Of a stretch of 64,000 nucleotides of DNA, positions 33,646 through 42,307 are shown in pieces. How positions within the stretch are numbered: position 1 is the stretch's first letter; each line of letters starts with the position of its first letter. The stretch lies in IMG/VR virus record IMGVR_UViG_3300023049_000574, positions 1 through 64,000 of that record. The stretch is one strand, 5' to 3'. Origin of the DNA: a virus. Made by a program: the position numbers and the translations under genes. The notes below the pieces were generated by a model, which saw nothing but the letters and a program-made list of their open reading frames with translations, was not told the DNA's origin and ran no database searches.

Positions 33646-34317
33646 ATGGAAAAGAAAAAAATCGATAATTATTACAGTGAAAATAAAGAAAGTCTTATTA
33701 ATTTTTACAATGAAATTGAGAATAAGATAGAGGGTAGGATTTGCCACTCTTCTGTTATCTTAATCAAGATCGTTTGTGATCTAAATAAGATAGAAAACTA
33801 TTTAGAAATAGGCGTACATAACGGGGGTTCAATGGGTCTCATAATAGGTGATGATAATGTGAAAAACCTATATGGGCTAGATCTATTTGAAGACATGTAT
33901 GATCAGAGTAAACATCTGAATAAAAGTAAATTTGATAAATATCAGTATTTCAAAAGAGATAATTTATCAATGGCTAAAACAATTAGAAACCTAGAAAAAA
34001 TCGATAACACTAAAAACCTAAATCTAATACAGGGTAATACATACTTTGACGAAACGGAAGAAAAATTACAAGAAGTATTGGGTAATAATAAATTGGATCT
34101 AATACATATTGATGGTGATCACACATTAGATGGTGTTTCTAATGATTTTAAACGTTATTTCAAATATTTAAACACGGGTGGGTTCTTAGTATTTGATGAT
34201 TATCATCATAGTATAATAAAAAAATATGTTGATTCTATTGGAGGTGATAATATATCAAAAATAGGTAGCTTTAAGTTTAATTCGGAAGCAGAACAATTTT
34301 TAATAAAGAAGGTATGA
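33646..34317 (+). CDS. Class I SAM-dependent methyltransferase (Methyltransf_24/CmcI-like)
   Basis: A 223-residue methyltransferase-fold protein. NYLEIGVHNGGSMGLII is motif I (SAM-binding Gly loop), LYGLDLFED is motif II, LDLIHIDGDHTLDGVSNDF is the motif IV/metal region and GGFLVFDDYHH is motif V. The IDGDH...DDYH pattern is typical of cephalosporin-hydroxylase-like and sugar O-methyltransferases that use a divalent metal. It probably methylates the cluster sugar. It overlaps the next gene by four bases. Confidence 0.75.
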   Translation: MEKKKIDNYYSENKESLINFYNEIENKIEGRICHSSVILIKIVCDLNKIENYLEIGVHNGGSMGLIIGDDNVKNLYGLDLFEDMYDQSKHLNKSKFDKYQYFKRDNLSMAKTIRNLEKIDNTKNLNLIQGNTYFDETEEKLQEVLGNNKLDLIHIDGDHTLDGVSNDFKRYFKYLNTGGFLVFDDYHHSIIKKYVDSIGGDNISKIGSFKFNSEAEQFLIKKV

Positions 34318-34970
34318 ACTATAAAGTAGATTTATCAAAGAAATGGGATTACGAAAACGGGTTTTATCTAACTTGTGACACAGGTAGAATAGGTAAGTTT
34401 TTGAATCACTTAGAAATATACAAACAGATTATCGACCTACCAGGTGATGTCATGGAATTTGGTGTGTACAAAGGAACTTCTTTTGTTAGATTAATTTCAT
34501 TCAGAGACCTATTAGAGAACAAAGATTCTAGAAAGGTGATAGGGTTTGATGCTTTTGGTAAATTTCCTGATCAGTTATCCATTGATAGTGATAAAGATTT
34601 TGTAGGTAGTTTCGAAAATGACGGTGGATACGGAATCAATAAAAGTGACTTAGAATCTTTACTTTTAGAAAAAGGCACATCCAATTTTGATTTAGTAGAA
34701 GGTGATATAAATGAAACTTTAATTAAGTATATAGAAGAGAATCCACAGTTGAAAATATCATTATTACACATAGACGTAGATGTTTATGAGCCGACTAAAA
34801 TTATACTAGAACACCTTTGGGATAGAATAGTACCGAAAGGAATATTAATGTTAGATGACTATGGGACAATTGAAGGTGAAACGAGAGCAGTTGATGAATT
34901 CTTCGAAGGACAAAACATTGAGATAAAAAAACCTAAACATTATCATATACCATCATATATAATTAAATAA
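34314..34970 (+). CDS. TylF-like sugar O-methyltransferase
   Basis: A 218-residue protein matching the macrocin O-methyltransferase (TylF) pattern: GDVMEFGVYKGTSFVRL (motif I), VIGFDAFGKFPD, SLLHIDVDVYEPTKIILEHL (metal-binding Asp pair), and PKGILMLDDYGTIEGETRAVDEF. TylF enzymes methylate deoxysugar hydroxyls using SAM and Mg2+. In this operon it lies between another methyltransferase and NeuA, indicating a doubly modified sugar. Four-base overlap with the upstream gene implies coupled translation. Confidence 0.8.
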   Translation: MNYKVDLSKKWDYENGFYLTCDTGRIGKFLNHLEIYKQIIDLPGDVMEFGVYKGTSFVRLISFRDLLENKDSRKVIGFDAFGKFPDQLSIDSDKDFVGSFENDGGYGINKSDLESLLLEKGTSNFDLVEGDINETLIKYIEENPQLKISLLHIDVDVYEPTKIILEHLWDRIVPKGILMLDDYGTIEGETRAVDEFFEGQNIEIKKPKHYHIPSYIIK

Positions 34971-34980
34971 CAAATAAACC

Positions 34981-35634
34981 ATGAAGATATATGCATTCAT
35001 ACCATTAAGAAGCGGGAGTAAGGGAATCATAAAGAAGAATATAAAACATATGGCAGGTAAACCACTTGCGCAATGGGTAATAGATTCAGCCAATAAATCT
35101 TATTATGTTGATGAAACTTACATATCTACGGATTCAGATGAAATATCAGATCCTTTAAGCGAGTGTTATGTACATAAAAGGTCGGATATAAGTGCTACGG
35201 ATGAGGCATCATCCGAAATAGTGTTATTAGAATTCTGTGAAAATCTAGAAGATGATGACATAGTAGTATTTATACAAGCTACTTCACCATTACTCGAACC
35301 TTCTGAAATAGATGAAGGTATTGAAAGTATTATAAAGGGTGGATACGATTCTGCTATAAGTGTAGTTCGACAAAAAAGGTTTATTTGGGAAAATGGAAAT
35401 CCGATTAATTATAATTTAAACAATAGACCAAGGCGACAAGAATGGGATGGGTATTTAGTTGAGAATGGTGCATTTTATATAAGTAAGGTGAAGAATATTA
35501 AAGATTCTAAACTTAGAGTTTCTAGTAAAATATCAACAATTATTTGTAGTGAATATAGCTACTTTGAAATAGATGATATATCTGATTGGTATATATTAGA
35601 ATCGATAATAGAAAATAAGAATATAAAAAAATAA
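34981..35634 (+). CDS. neuA: CMP-N-acylneuraminate cytidylyltransferase, NeuA-like
   Basis: A 217-residue nucleotidyltransferase that activates a nonulosonic acid with CTP to the CMP-sugar. IPLRSGSKGIIKKNIK (about 7-22) is the CTP-binding signature, followed by MAGKPLAQWVIDSA, TDSDEISD, the VFIQATSPLL strand, and DSAISVVRQ. Length suits a single-domain CMP-sialate synthetase (KdsB is longer and differs in motifs). With NeuB upstream it completes synthesis and activation. NeuC/epimerase is not in the window, so the ManNAc-type precursor would come from the host or from elsewhere in the phage. Confidence 0.9.
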   Translation: MKIYAFIPLRSGSKGIIKKNIKHMAGKPLAQWVIDSANKSYYVDETYISTDSDEISDPLSECYVHKRSDISATDEASSEIVLLEFCENLEDDDIVVFIQATSPLLEPSEIDEGIESIIKGGYDSAISVVRQKRFIWENGNPINYNLNNRPRRQEWDGYLVENGAFYISKVKNIKDSKLRVSSKISTIICSEYSYFEIDDISDWYILESIIENKNIKK

Positions 35635-35644
35635 AAGAAAGAAA

Positions 35645-36814
35645 ATGGCATTTATATTAAAAAACCCCACACAAGAAAACAAAGGCATTATTATGTTGAC
35701 TCATAAAGAGACCAATCTTAATAACTTATTAAAAAAATACAGAAGTAGATATTTAATAGGTGTCCATGTAGGTTGGGATTTATCAAACAATAGTAACTCA
35801 GTTATGTCATTTAAGCCTGACTTTGTATTATCCTCTTTTAGTCATTTAGGACATAATGTTCCTAGAGATATAGTAATAGAATTAAATGCTAGGAACTTCT
35901 TACCTAATCACTTTAATTTCGAAAATAAAGATAAAAACCAATTATTAGAATCGATAATTAAATTAAACGAAGCCTCAGACCCTCAAATAGCTAAAAGGAT
36001 TATAGATAAGGTTAATGTTACTGAGGATGCGAATGTTTGGGATATTATATGGGTAAATAGACCAACAATTAACAAACAAATAAAAAGCTTTTTAGATAAT
36101 TTAAAAAGGTTATTTGAAGTTTATGGTATGTATGAAACATTAATAGTATGCGGTTACACAAAAGCAGAGAAAGAAGATATTAATCATAAATCTTATTTTG
36201 ATGTAGAAACATATATTAATAAAATATTTACAGAAAAAGAAAGAGAATATATCTCTTTATCTCGACCTTGGGCGGGAGAAGGATGCTTAGGTATTTCTAC
36301 ATATTATATAGCTCCCCTATATCATTGGTCAAAGGTTTACACATTTTATTCGGGGGTAGAGGGAGATGCTAGATCTTTACATGAAGCATTGTGTGGTAAA
36401 TGTAAGGTAATATATTATAAAAATTTAAAAGGCGCAGGTAAAGATTATTTAGATAAAGATAACTCACTGTATTTTGAAAACTACAGCGAATCATATAAAA
36501 CATTATACAACGCTATACAAGATGATAAAGAATTCGATCTAGATTTTATAAATAGTAAATGCTTCCAATCCAATTCTTTTAAAGTATTAAAAGATGAATT
36601 AGTAAAAATATATAAAAAGAATGGAGAAGATTTTGATGGTATTTTAAACGAAGAATACTCTTTAAACTTGGAATTAGCAGCACATAATGAAAAAACCGCA
36701 CCTTGGAAAGACCCTAGTAAAGTAACAGCAGATCTAATCCCTAAAAACTTCGATAAATTTGTTAAACATTCTACCATACTAATGGATGGTGATGGTAACG
36801 AAATAATTTTTTAA
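35645..36814 (+). CDS. Putative glycosyltransferase, GT-B-like
   Basis: A 389-residue protein. The first half contains IGVHVGWDLSNN, DFVLSSFSHLG and a long helix. The second half has YTFYSGVEGDARSLHEALCGKCKVIYYKN, which resembles the donor-binding end of GT-B glycosyltransferases (E...hEA...G.pvi), followed by a KDNSLYFEN-type loop. No signal peptide or membrane segment. It is the last plus-strand gene of the glycan operon and converges on the FAD enzyme gene, two bases away. Family assignment is tentative. Confidence 0.5.
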   Translation: MAFILKNPTQENKGIIMLTHKETNLNNLLKKYRSRYLIGVHVGWDLSNNSNSVMSFKPDFVLSSFSHLGHNVPRDIVIELNARNFLPNHFNFENKDKNQLLESIIKLNEASDPQIAKRIIDKVNVTEDANVWDIIWVNRPTINKQIKSFLDNLKRLFEVYGMYETLIVCGYTKAEKEDINHKSYFDVETYINKIFTEKEREYISLSRPWAGEGCLGISTYYIAPLYHWSKVYTFYSGVEGDARSLHEALCGKCKVIYYKNLKGAGKDYLDKDNSLYFENYSESYKTLYNAIQDDKEFDLDFINSKCFQSNSFKVLKDELVKIYKKNGEDFDGILNEEYSLNLELAAHNEKTAPWKDPSKVTADLIPKNFDKFVKHSTILMDGDGNEIIF

Positions 36815-36816
36815 TA

Positions 36817-37926
36817 TCAACTATATTCTTTTATTAATGGATCTAGTTCATAAATACTACTTAATTTTCCCGAAAATATACTTATAAAAAAGGTATCGTT
36901 TTTGTTTTGATTAATATCAATTGATACTAATCTACTATCATCGATTTCCGAATTAGAATCTAAAACTTTTATAGTATAAATAGATTTTAGATAATTGATA
37001 TCGACATCTATAAAATTATTAACAACTCCCAACATTTTATCATAATTACTTTTTGGTACAAAAGGACAATTATTACAATTATCTAGTTGTAATATATCAC
37101 ACTTATCACTCTTTATCTGACAGGGCATATTAGGATATTTATCATACACCGAGTAGTGTGGTGTATATTCTACGGAAGATAGTGAGTAAGTATTTTGTAA
37201 ACCAAATGGCATCAATGAAAAAAACAACCCATCCATTACAGTTAACCCATAGTTCCCTAGATCTATTGGTGGGTCACATATTACCATCTCACATAACTGA
37301 TATTTAGTGGAAAATTCTTCAAAATTAAATAATTTCTTTATTTGGTTAATACTACTATATGTTGTATTAAAAACACCTCTACATGATATAGTATCACCAT
37401 TATTTAATTTAATTTTATAAATATCTGATTTTTCTTCTACTTGTGTTATATATGTGTTATATGAAAAGTTAGTATTATTATCTTTTAGTAATTTTTGTTT
37501 GATTATAGATACATCCATTGAACACTCTTTAACTAGATATTCATCTGTTATACTACCAGGTTTAAAAATACCACTATCTACCTTTGTGTAAGGAATTGAT
37601 ATATCGTCACAGAAGTATTCAAATTGCTCTGAGTCTATTTTACTGCCCTCTGTGGATATAGAGTATATGTGATCAAAACTATCATTTATAGAGTCTTTAA
37701 AATCATTTATGAATTTATCATAATAATTAGCTGAAAGTTCTGCTGTTTCTTTACTTCTCGGATAATGGTATCCATTGTGTAACCTTGCTTGGTTTACATA
37801 TGTTGATCTAGTAAATAAATCATTATCTATCTCTATTAACAAAACTTTCTTATCTTTAGATAAATATTTAGATAGATATAAACCATATATACCCCCACCT
37901 ATTATCAAATAATCATACTCTTTCAT
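36817..37926 (-). CDS. FAD-dependent oxidoreductase (DAO-like)
   Basis: A 369-residue protein with an N-terminal Rossmann motif, YLIIGGGIYGLYLSKYLS, then VLLIEID (adenine-ribose-binding Glu/Asp), typical of the D-amino-acid-oxidase/glycine-oxidase fold. A middle region (VNQARLHNGYHYPRS) resembles the substrate domain of sugar-linked DAO enzymes. The C-terminal half lacks an obvious second FAD contact, so I cannot predict substrate. It overlaps the upstream dehydrogenase gene by 14 bases. Both face the glycan operon and probably belong to it functionally. Confidence 0.75.
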   Translation of the reverse strand: MKEYDYLIIGGGIYGLYLSKYLSKDKKVLLIEIDNDLFTRSTYVNQARLHNGYHYPRSKETAELSANYYDKFINDFKDSINDSFDHIYSISTEGSKIDSEQFEYFCDDISIPYTKVDSGIFKPGSITDEYLVKECSMDVSIIKQKLLKDNNTNFSYNTYITQVEEKSDIYKIKLNNGDTISCRGVFNTTYSSINQIKKLFNFEEFSTKYQLCEMVICDPPIDLGNYGLTVMDGLFFSLMPFGLQNTYSLSSVEYTPHYSVYDKYPNMPCQIKSDKCDILQLDNCNNCPFVPKSNYDKMLGVVNNFIDVDINYLKSIYTIKVLDSNSEIDDSRLVSIDINQNKNDTFFISIFSGKLSSIYELDPLIKEYS

Positions 37927-38761
37927 CCAAGTCTTCTATAAATTTTGTTATCTTTAAAGAAACATTTTTACTGATGTCATCTTTATTTAACCTATTAAAC
38001 ATATAATTGATATTATCACATACTTTGTTTATATAAACATTCTCCTTATTTATTAAAAGTTCACCACTCAGTTCATCCCATATTATATGATTATTATCAG
38101 TTTTAATACGTATAACTCTTTTTTTATTGGTATTATATTTAGATACTATTTTCACCTTATTACTTCTTAAAAAACAGCTTTCAAATTTTTTGTGTTCTAT
38201 ATTTATATTTGATAGATTATCTACGTTAAATAAATAATCATAGATATACAAATCGTGATACATTAAATTCCCTATTATAGAACTATCGAATGTCGAGCAT
38301 TGACCGTTATATCTATATGCTTGATATTCTAACAGAATATCATTTTTTATAATATCTTTAATGTAATTTATTTCAGGGCAGAAAGTATAGATGTGATCAA
38401 CATATAATTTTCTATTCGATTCTTTTGACAATTGTACCATTTCATATACTTGATCATATGTTAAGCACATTGGTTTTTCGACAAAAACATCCTTTCCATT
38501 TATTAAAAATTCTTTAATATATTTATAATGATACTTAGTTTGGGTAGTTATAATAACTAAATCGATATTATCGGAGTTCAACAAATCTGTATATTCTGTC
38601 GAATAGGTACAATTATCTATTTTATCTACATCATTTAATCTTGATATCTTTCCTTCTCTGCCAATAACATATTTAATAGAATAATTATCATTGCCTTTTA
38701 AGGAGTTATGTATAATATTACCCCAATAACCAAATCCTAGTATTCCGATATTTTTCTTCAT
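37913..38761 (-). CDS. Gfo/Idh/MocA-family oxidoreductase
   Basis: A 282-residue NAD(P)-dependent sugar dehydrogenase. IGILGFGYWGNIIHNSL is the dinucleotide-binding GxGxxG; VIITTQTKYHYKYI and GKDVFVEKPMCL include the diagnostic EKP with catalytic Lys; KLYVDHIYTFCPEI and LMYHDLYIYDYL follow (substrate and catalytic His). Such enzymes oxidise or reduce nucleotide sugars. It is the first gene of the minus-strand pair, divergent from the HAD phosphatase gene. Confidence 0.85.
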   Translation of the reverse strand: MKKNIGILGFGYWGNIIHNSLKGNDNYSIKYVIGREGKISRLNDVDKIDNCTYSTEYTDLLNSDNIDLVIITTQTKYHYKYIKEFLINGKDVFVEKPMCLTYDQVYEMVQLSKESNRKLYVDHIYTFCPEINYIKDIIKNDILLEYQAYRYNGQCSTFDSSIIGNLMYHDLYIYDYLFNVDNLSNINIEHKKFESCFLRSNKVKIVSKYNTNKKRVIRIKTDNNHIIWDELSGELLINKENVYINKVCDNINYMFNRLNKDDISKNVSLKITKFIEDLDERV

Positions 38762-38804
38762 ATTTTAAACTTTTATATATATATGATATATAAAAAGGGA
38801 ACTA

Positions 38805-39131
38805 ATGTTTAAAATTATGACGATTTATATAGATATAGATCATACTATTTGTATGACAGATGGTATGAAATATGAAGCAGCAGCACCCATCCCTGAGGCA
38901 ATTAAAAAAGCAAATAGTTTATATGATGAGGGTCATACTATTGTTTATTGGACAGCAAGGGGAACAATGTCAGGTATCGATTGGGTAAAGGTTACAAAAA
39001 AGCAATTTAAAGAGTGGGGTGTTAAATACCATGAGTTAAAAATGGGTAAACCCGCATTTGATTTATTTATAGATGATAAGAATATGAATAGCCAAAATTG
39101 GTGGAATCTAATCGATAATATATTAAAATAA
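38805..39131 (+). CDS. HAD-family phosphatase, capsule-biosynthesis type
   Basis: A 108-residue (or 104, from ATG 38817) minimal HAD hydrolase. IYIDIDHTIC contains nucleophile and acid Asp (DxD), TIVYWTARG is motif II (Thr), KMGKPAFDLFIDDK gives the Lys and the acidic motif. There is no cap domain. Similar small HAD proteins occur next to polysaccharide and nucleotide-sugar genes. In this cluster it could remove phosphate from a sugar precursor. It is divergent from the dehydrogenase across 43 bases rich in TATATA on both strands. Confidence 0.8.
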   Translation: MFKIMTIYIDIDHTICMTDGMKYEAAAPIPEAIKKANSLYDEGHTIVYWTARGTMSGIDWVKVTKKQFKEWGVKYHELKMGKPAFDLFIDDKNMNSQNWWNLIDNILK

Positions 39132-39145
39132 TTTCTTATATTTGT

Positions 39146-39364
39146 ATGGTGGAATGGATAAAGATAGATATAAATCATAAAGACGTTAAAACGGGTCAAA
39201 AAGTAATTGGTGCGTTTCAACACTTCTATACGAAGAATTATCGTTATCACGAAGTCAAGAAAGCAGATGAAGACGATTGTACTTTTAGAACAGTAGATGA
39301 TAATAGTGAAGTGTCCTATGATTGGACTCTTACGCATTACATTATTCCCGAAACACCCCAATAA
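39146..39364 (+). CDS. DUF551-like small protein
   Basis: A 72-residue protein with an early Trp-Ile, a GQKVIGAFQHFY strand region and the end YDWTLTHYIIPETPQ. The W...V...W(T)..HW/Y-x-P-x-P-x-P pattern resembles DUF551, a small family frequent in phages. Function unknown. It sits 14 bases after the HAD gene and three bases before the next small gene in a plus-strand run of phage housekeeping genes. Confidence 0.65.
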   Translation: MVEWIKIDINHKDVKTGQKVIGAFQHFYTKNYRYHEVKKADEDDCTFRTVDDNSEVSYDWTLTHYIIPETPQ

Positions 39365-39367
39365 GCC

Positions 39368-39553
39368 ATGAAAAAAATGTTAGTAGAAATTGAAGTATAC
39401 TCAGTTGAAGATTTGAGTGAGGGTGCTGTAAACAAAGGTAGTTATATTGAATATAAAGATGAAATCTATAAATTCGATGGCTATGATTTTGGTACATACC
39501 CCATGGCGACCAACATTAAAACAGAGGAACAGATACAACTTCCTCACTATTAA
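39368..39553 (+). CDS. Small hypothetical protein, 61 aa
   Basis: An acidic 61-residue protein (MKKMLVEIEVYSVEDLSEG, ending TEEQIQLPHY) that looks like a small beta domain. There are no motifs or membrane segments. It starts three bases after the DUF551-like gene and ends five bases before the methyltransferase gene, so it is almost certainly translated as part of the same operon. No family recognised. Confidence 0.7.
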   Translation: MKKMLVEIEVYSVEDLSEGAVNKGSYIEYKDEIYKFDGYDFGTYPMATNIKTEEQIQLPHY

Positions 39554-39558
39554 ATAAC

Positions 39559-40560
39559 ATGAACGAATTATTCATAAATAAAAAAGTTTGGAAAGAGTTT
39601 AGTGAAGAAGAACTCGAAGATTATATTAATAAAGTTTTCAACTATTATAAGGAAAGAGGATTCCCATATTTCGAATTGAGTGAGGAAGCAATATTAAAAG
39701 TCTTTGAAAAAATGAAAATCTTAGATACTTCTACGTTAGATCTAGAAGATGATTGCATTAAACAAATAATGATTGGGTTGAATGTAGTTAATTATTATAT
39801 GCCACATATCTTTGAAACTCGTTCGGGTAAATTTAAGACACCTTTAGAATGTTTCAACGATGATGAGATGCTTCTCAAAGCTATTAACAAAAGAATTAGT
39901 TTTGGTGATAATATATCTGATTCGGCTATGAGAAAAGCACTTAGTTGGACACATGGTACACATAGAGTATCTAACTTTAGACCATCTGTTGCTAAATTCA
40001 TTTATGATAAATACGCAGGAGAAGGAACTGTATTAGATTTCAGTTGTGGATTCGGTGGTAGGTTGTTTGGCGCACTTTCATCTGATAAGATTAAGAAATA
40101 TATTGGAACTGATCCTAATACTAAGACACATAAGTATTTACTAAAAATGGAAAAGGATCTAAGTCCATATCATGATAAATACGTAGAGATACATGATAAA
40201 CCGATAGAAGATCTTGACTTTGAAGTTAAGTTTGATCTATCTTTTTCATCTCCTCCCTATTTTGACACAGAACAGTATAGCCATGAGGACACACAAAGCT
40301 TTATTAGATATAAAAGCAAGGAAGAATGGCGTGATGGTTTTCTAAGACAACTGATCGAAAAAAACTATGATTGGGTCAAAAAAGGTGGTTACTTTATAAT
40401 TAATATAGCCAATGTTAAGAATTATAAAGACCTAGAAACAGATACCGTAGAAATAGCTAAATCTGTTGGCTTTAATCTAGAAAGGACTCATAAGATGTTA
40501 TTATCATCATTAATGAGTGGTGGTTATAAATTTGAACCCATATTTGTATTTAAGAAGTAA
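39559..40560 (+). CDS. DNA methyltransferase, SPPY-type (N4/N6 amino)
   Basis: A 333-residue amino-methyltransferase. VLDFSCGFGGRLFGA is the SAM-binding FxGxG motif I; YIGTDPNTKTHKYL is motif II; LSFSSPPYFDTEQY is catalytic motif IV (SPPY). KKGGYFIINIANV follows. The N-terminal 150 residues are helical and may hold the target-recognition region. SPPY is typical of N4-cytosine or N6-adenine enzymes. It may modify phage DNA to escape restriction. It overlaps the next start by one base. Confidence 0.85.
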   Translation: MNELFINKKVWKEFSEEELEDYINKVFNYYKERGFPYFELSEEAILKVFEKMKILDTSTLDLEDDCIKQIMIGLNVVNYYMPHIFETRSGKFKTPLECFNDDEMLLKAINKRISFGDNISDSAMRKALSWTHGTHRVSNFRPSVAKFIYDKYAGEGTVLDFSCGFGGRLFGALSSDKIKKYIGTDPNTKTHKYLLKMEKDLSPYHDKYVEIHDKPIEDLDFEVKFDLSFSSPPYFDTEQYSHEDTQSFIRYKSKEEWRDGFLRQLIEKNYDWVKKGGYFIINIANVKNYKDLETDTVEIAKSVGFNLERTHKMLLSSLMSGGYKFEPIFVFKK

Positions 40561-40850
40561 TGTATACTGAATCAGAAATAAAATTATATGTTAAACGGGT
40601 AATATTAAACGATGTTATACCACTAAGTGATATAGTAGTTGATGTCAATAATGATTGTAATTACTTTACTTGGAAACGGCTTTTTGGATACGAATATAAA
40701 GATAAAACAAGAAGTTATAGTGATCCATTACCTAGTAACGGAAAGGGGTCATTTCGTAGTATTTCGGACTCAGGATTCGATAAATTCCTAATTATTTCGA
40801 AAAGAAGCCTCTATATTAACTCAATGTTAAGAAATATCGAAGAAAGTTAA
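40560..40850 (+). CDS. Small hypothetical protein, 96 aa
   Basis: A 96-residue basic protein with YTESEIKLYVKRVILND, a central SDPLPSNGKGSFR loop and the end INSMLRNIEES. The end has a faint echo of the tag (RSLYINSML) but fails the R-D and I-D positions, so I do not count it. The ATG shares a base with the methyltransferase stop, implying coupled translation. Function unknown. Confidence 0.7.
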   Translation: MYTESEIKLYVKRVILNDVIPLSDIVVDVNNDCNYFTWKRLFGYEYKDKTRSYSDPLPSNGKGSFRSISDSGFDKFLIISKRSLYINSMLRNIEES

Positions 40851-40877
40851 GAAATTGTTAAACTTTCGGTATATTTT

Positions 40878-40888
40878 TTAATATATAA
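40878..40888 (+). promoter_or_regulatory. Putative phage promoter box with leader
   Basis: TTAATATATAA lies 24 bases before the lipoprotein ATG (40913), a longer-leader example after an A/T-rich gap. Confidence 0.5.
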
Positions 40889-40912
40889 TATAGAGAAAAA
40901 TATACAATAATT

Positions 40913-41203
40913 ATGAAAAATTTAATAATAATACTAGTGATGTTTATGATGGCTTCTTGTTCTATTATGAACTCAACGTCAGTTAACCAAGAAATATCAA
41001 ATGACGGAAACGATATTTATCACAAAGGAAAGAAGGTTGCTTATATAGAGAATATATCTTATGTGTACCACAAAGGAAAAAAAACAGTTGGGATTAACAT
41101 TATACAATACCAACCAGGTTTTAATGATGATACAGATTTGATCGTAGAATATGTTGCGAATAAACACCCCAAAGCAAAGGTTGAAATAACTGCTTTGAAA
41201 TAA
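40913..41203 (+). CDS. Small lipoprotein
   Basis: A 96-residue protein with a lipoprotein signal: MKNLIIILVMFMMASC, where MASC is a lipobox and Cys16 would be lipidated. The mature part is small and beta-rich, with two KGKK elements and a C-terminal KAKVEITALK. It should reach the outer or inner membrane of the infected cell. Phage lipoproteins often block superinfection, form spanin complexes or alter the surface, but no specific family is recognisable. Its own promoter box suggests independent expression. Confidence 0.8.
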   Translation: MKNLIIILVMFMMASCSIMNSTSVNQEISNDGNDIYHKGKKVAYIENISYVYHKGKKTVGINIIQYQPGFNDDTDLIVEYVANKHPKAKVEITALK

Positions 41204-41223
41204 GAAAAAATGAACTTTACTTC

Positions 41224-41234
41224 TTAATATATAG
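41224..41234 (+). promoter_or_regulatory. Putative phage promoter box
   Basis: A perfect TTAATATATAG ends three bases before ATG 41238. Confidence 0.55.
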
Positions 41235-41237
41235 TGT

Positions 41238-41660
41238 ATGAGAATACAAAAATTTAACGAATTAAACAGCAGCCCTGAAGCAGCTTTAGTAAAAGGTAAA
41301 AAATTTGAACCTGATTTTGCTAAGATAAAATCTACTTTTAATGAAATATTAGAAGATAATCATATCGATCTAGTTAAACTAGAAGGTTTGAAAAAAATAG
41401 TAAAAACCGAGCATAAAAGAGCAGAGGCTATACATTCTGTATTAAAAACAGAAATAAATAAGATCCATGATGAGTATAAGAAAAACCCAACAGATGATGA
41501 AGAATCTGAAAAATTAGTTGGTGATCTAGAAAATACTGAGATGGATATCTATGAACAAATAGATAAACTAGAAGATTACTTAGAAATACTTGAAGAATTA
41601 TCGGAGGTAGTAGACCAAGAAAATGATCTTGTTACAAGCTTAAGGAAGTTTAAATTTTAA
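41238..41660 (+). CDS. Coiled-coil protein with targeting-like N-terminus
   Basis: A 140-residue strongly helical, charged protein. It starts MRIQKFNELNSS, one of the recurring N-terminal motifs. Residues 45-140 form a long coiled coil (LEGLKKIVKTEHKRAEAIHS, then LEDYLEILEELSEVV). Such proteins suit prohead core or internal head roles. It overlaps the convergent gene at 41657 by four bases. No specific family. Confidence 0.7.
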   Translation: MRIQKFNELNSSPEAALVKGKKFEPDFAKIKSTFNEILEDNHIDLVKLEGLKKIVKTEHKRAEAIHSVLKTEINKIHDEYKKNPTDDEESEKLVGDLENTEMDIYEQIDKLEDYLEILEELSEVVDQENDLVTSLRKFKF

Positions 41661-41917
41661 TCACCACAATCCTCTGAGTACTTTTTACTTATACTTTCTA
41701 ATAAATGATCTACATCATAGACCATGTATTGGTTAGTTGTGTCTGATTCAGATACTATTTCTTTTTCCAATTCCAAGAAATACTTTAAATTTAGGTCTTC
41801 TGCTAATTGATTGGCTTCTTCAACATTGTTGAAATTTCCCATAACATATTTACTGATGTTACCTACATCATAGTTTTTATGTATTATGACAAATGTTTTT
41901 GATAAGTTTGTTTCCAT
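41657..41917 (-). CDS. Small hypothetical protein, 86 aa
   Basis: An 86-residue acidic protein. FVIIHKNYDVGNISKYVMGN followed by NNVEEANQLAEDLNLKY looks like a small alpha/beta domain of the kind that assists or regulates larger enzymes. No membrane segment. It stands alone on the minus strand, convergent with the coiled-coil gene and divergent from the 41969 gene. Confidence 0.65.
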   Translation of the reverse strand: METNLSKTFVIIHKNYDVGNISKYVMGNFNNVEEANQLAEDLNLKYFLELEKEIVSESDTTNQYMVYDVDHLLESISKKYSEDCGD

Positions 41918-41968
41918 AGTTAAACATTTTTGCTTAATTTTATATATTAATTAAACGAACGGTAAAAA

Positions 41969-42307
41969 ATGGAATTAGATAAAGATAAAAATGGTAATAT
42001 TATACTCAGAAAAGTATACAATGGTGTAGGTTTTGAAACAGAAGGTGGTGAAAAATTGTCTGTCTGTATGAGAGATTCGGGTTATGAATTCACTTATAAT
42101 GATATTACCTACGAAGCCAAAGATGGTGAGATATCATTGCTAGGTAGCGACGAAGACATCTTAATGGGCATCTTAGAACGAAAGTTAAAAGGCGTTATGG
42201 ATAACCCTAAAGTAGAAAAGAAAGTAAATGAATTTAAAGAAAAACTTGTTAAAGAAGGGGTAGATACTATCTTTAATACGTTCCTAAAAAAGAAAAAGAA
42301 AACATGA
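41969..42307 (+). CDS. Hypothetical protein, 112 aa
   Basis: A 112-residue protein: a beta-rich first half (LSVCMRDSGYEFTYNDITYE) and a helical basic second half ending FLKKKKKT. A TTTTATATATTAATTA stretch precedes the start. It overlaps the next ATG by four bases, forming an operon with the NSSSSH protein and the radical SAM enzyme. No family recognised. Confidence 0.7.
   Translation: MELDKDKNGNIILRKVYNGVGFETEGGEKLSVCMRDSGYEFTYNDITYEAKDGEISLLGSDEDILMGILERKLKGVMDNPKVEKKVNEFKEKLVKEGVDTIFNTFLKKKKKT

Noticed and set aside
39795-40001. Minus-strand frame inside the SPPY methyltransferase
   Set aside because: The opposite strand carries a clear enzyme; no independent support.
40560-40850. Tag-like end RSLYINSML as another RDxxID tag
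   Set aside because: It lacks the R-D pair and the I-D pair, so it was left out of the count.
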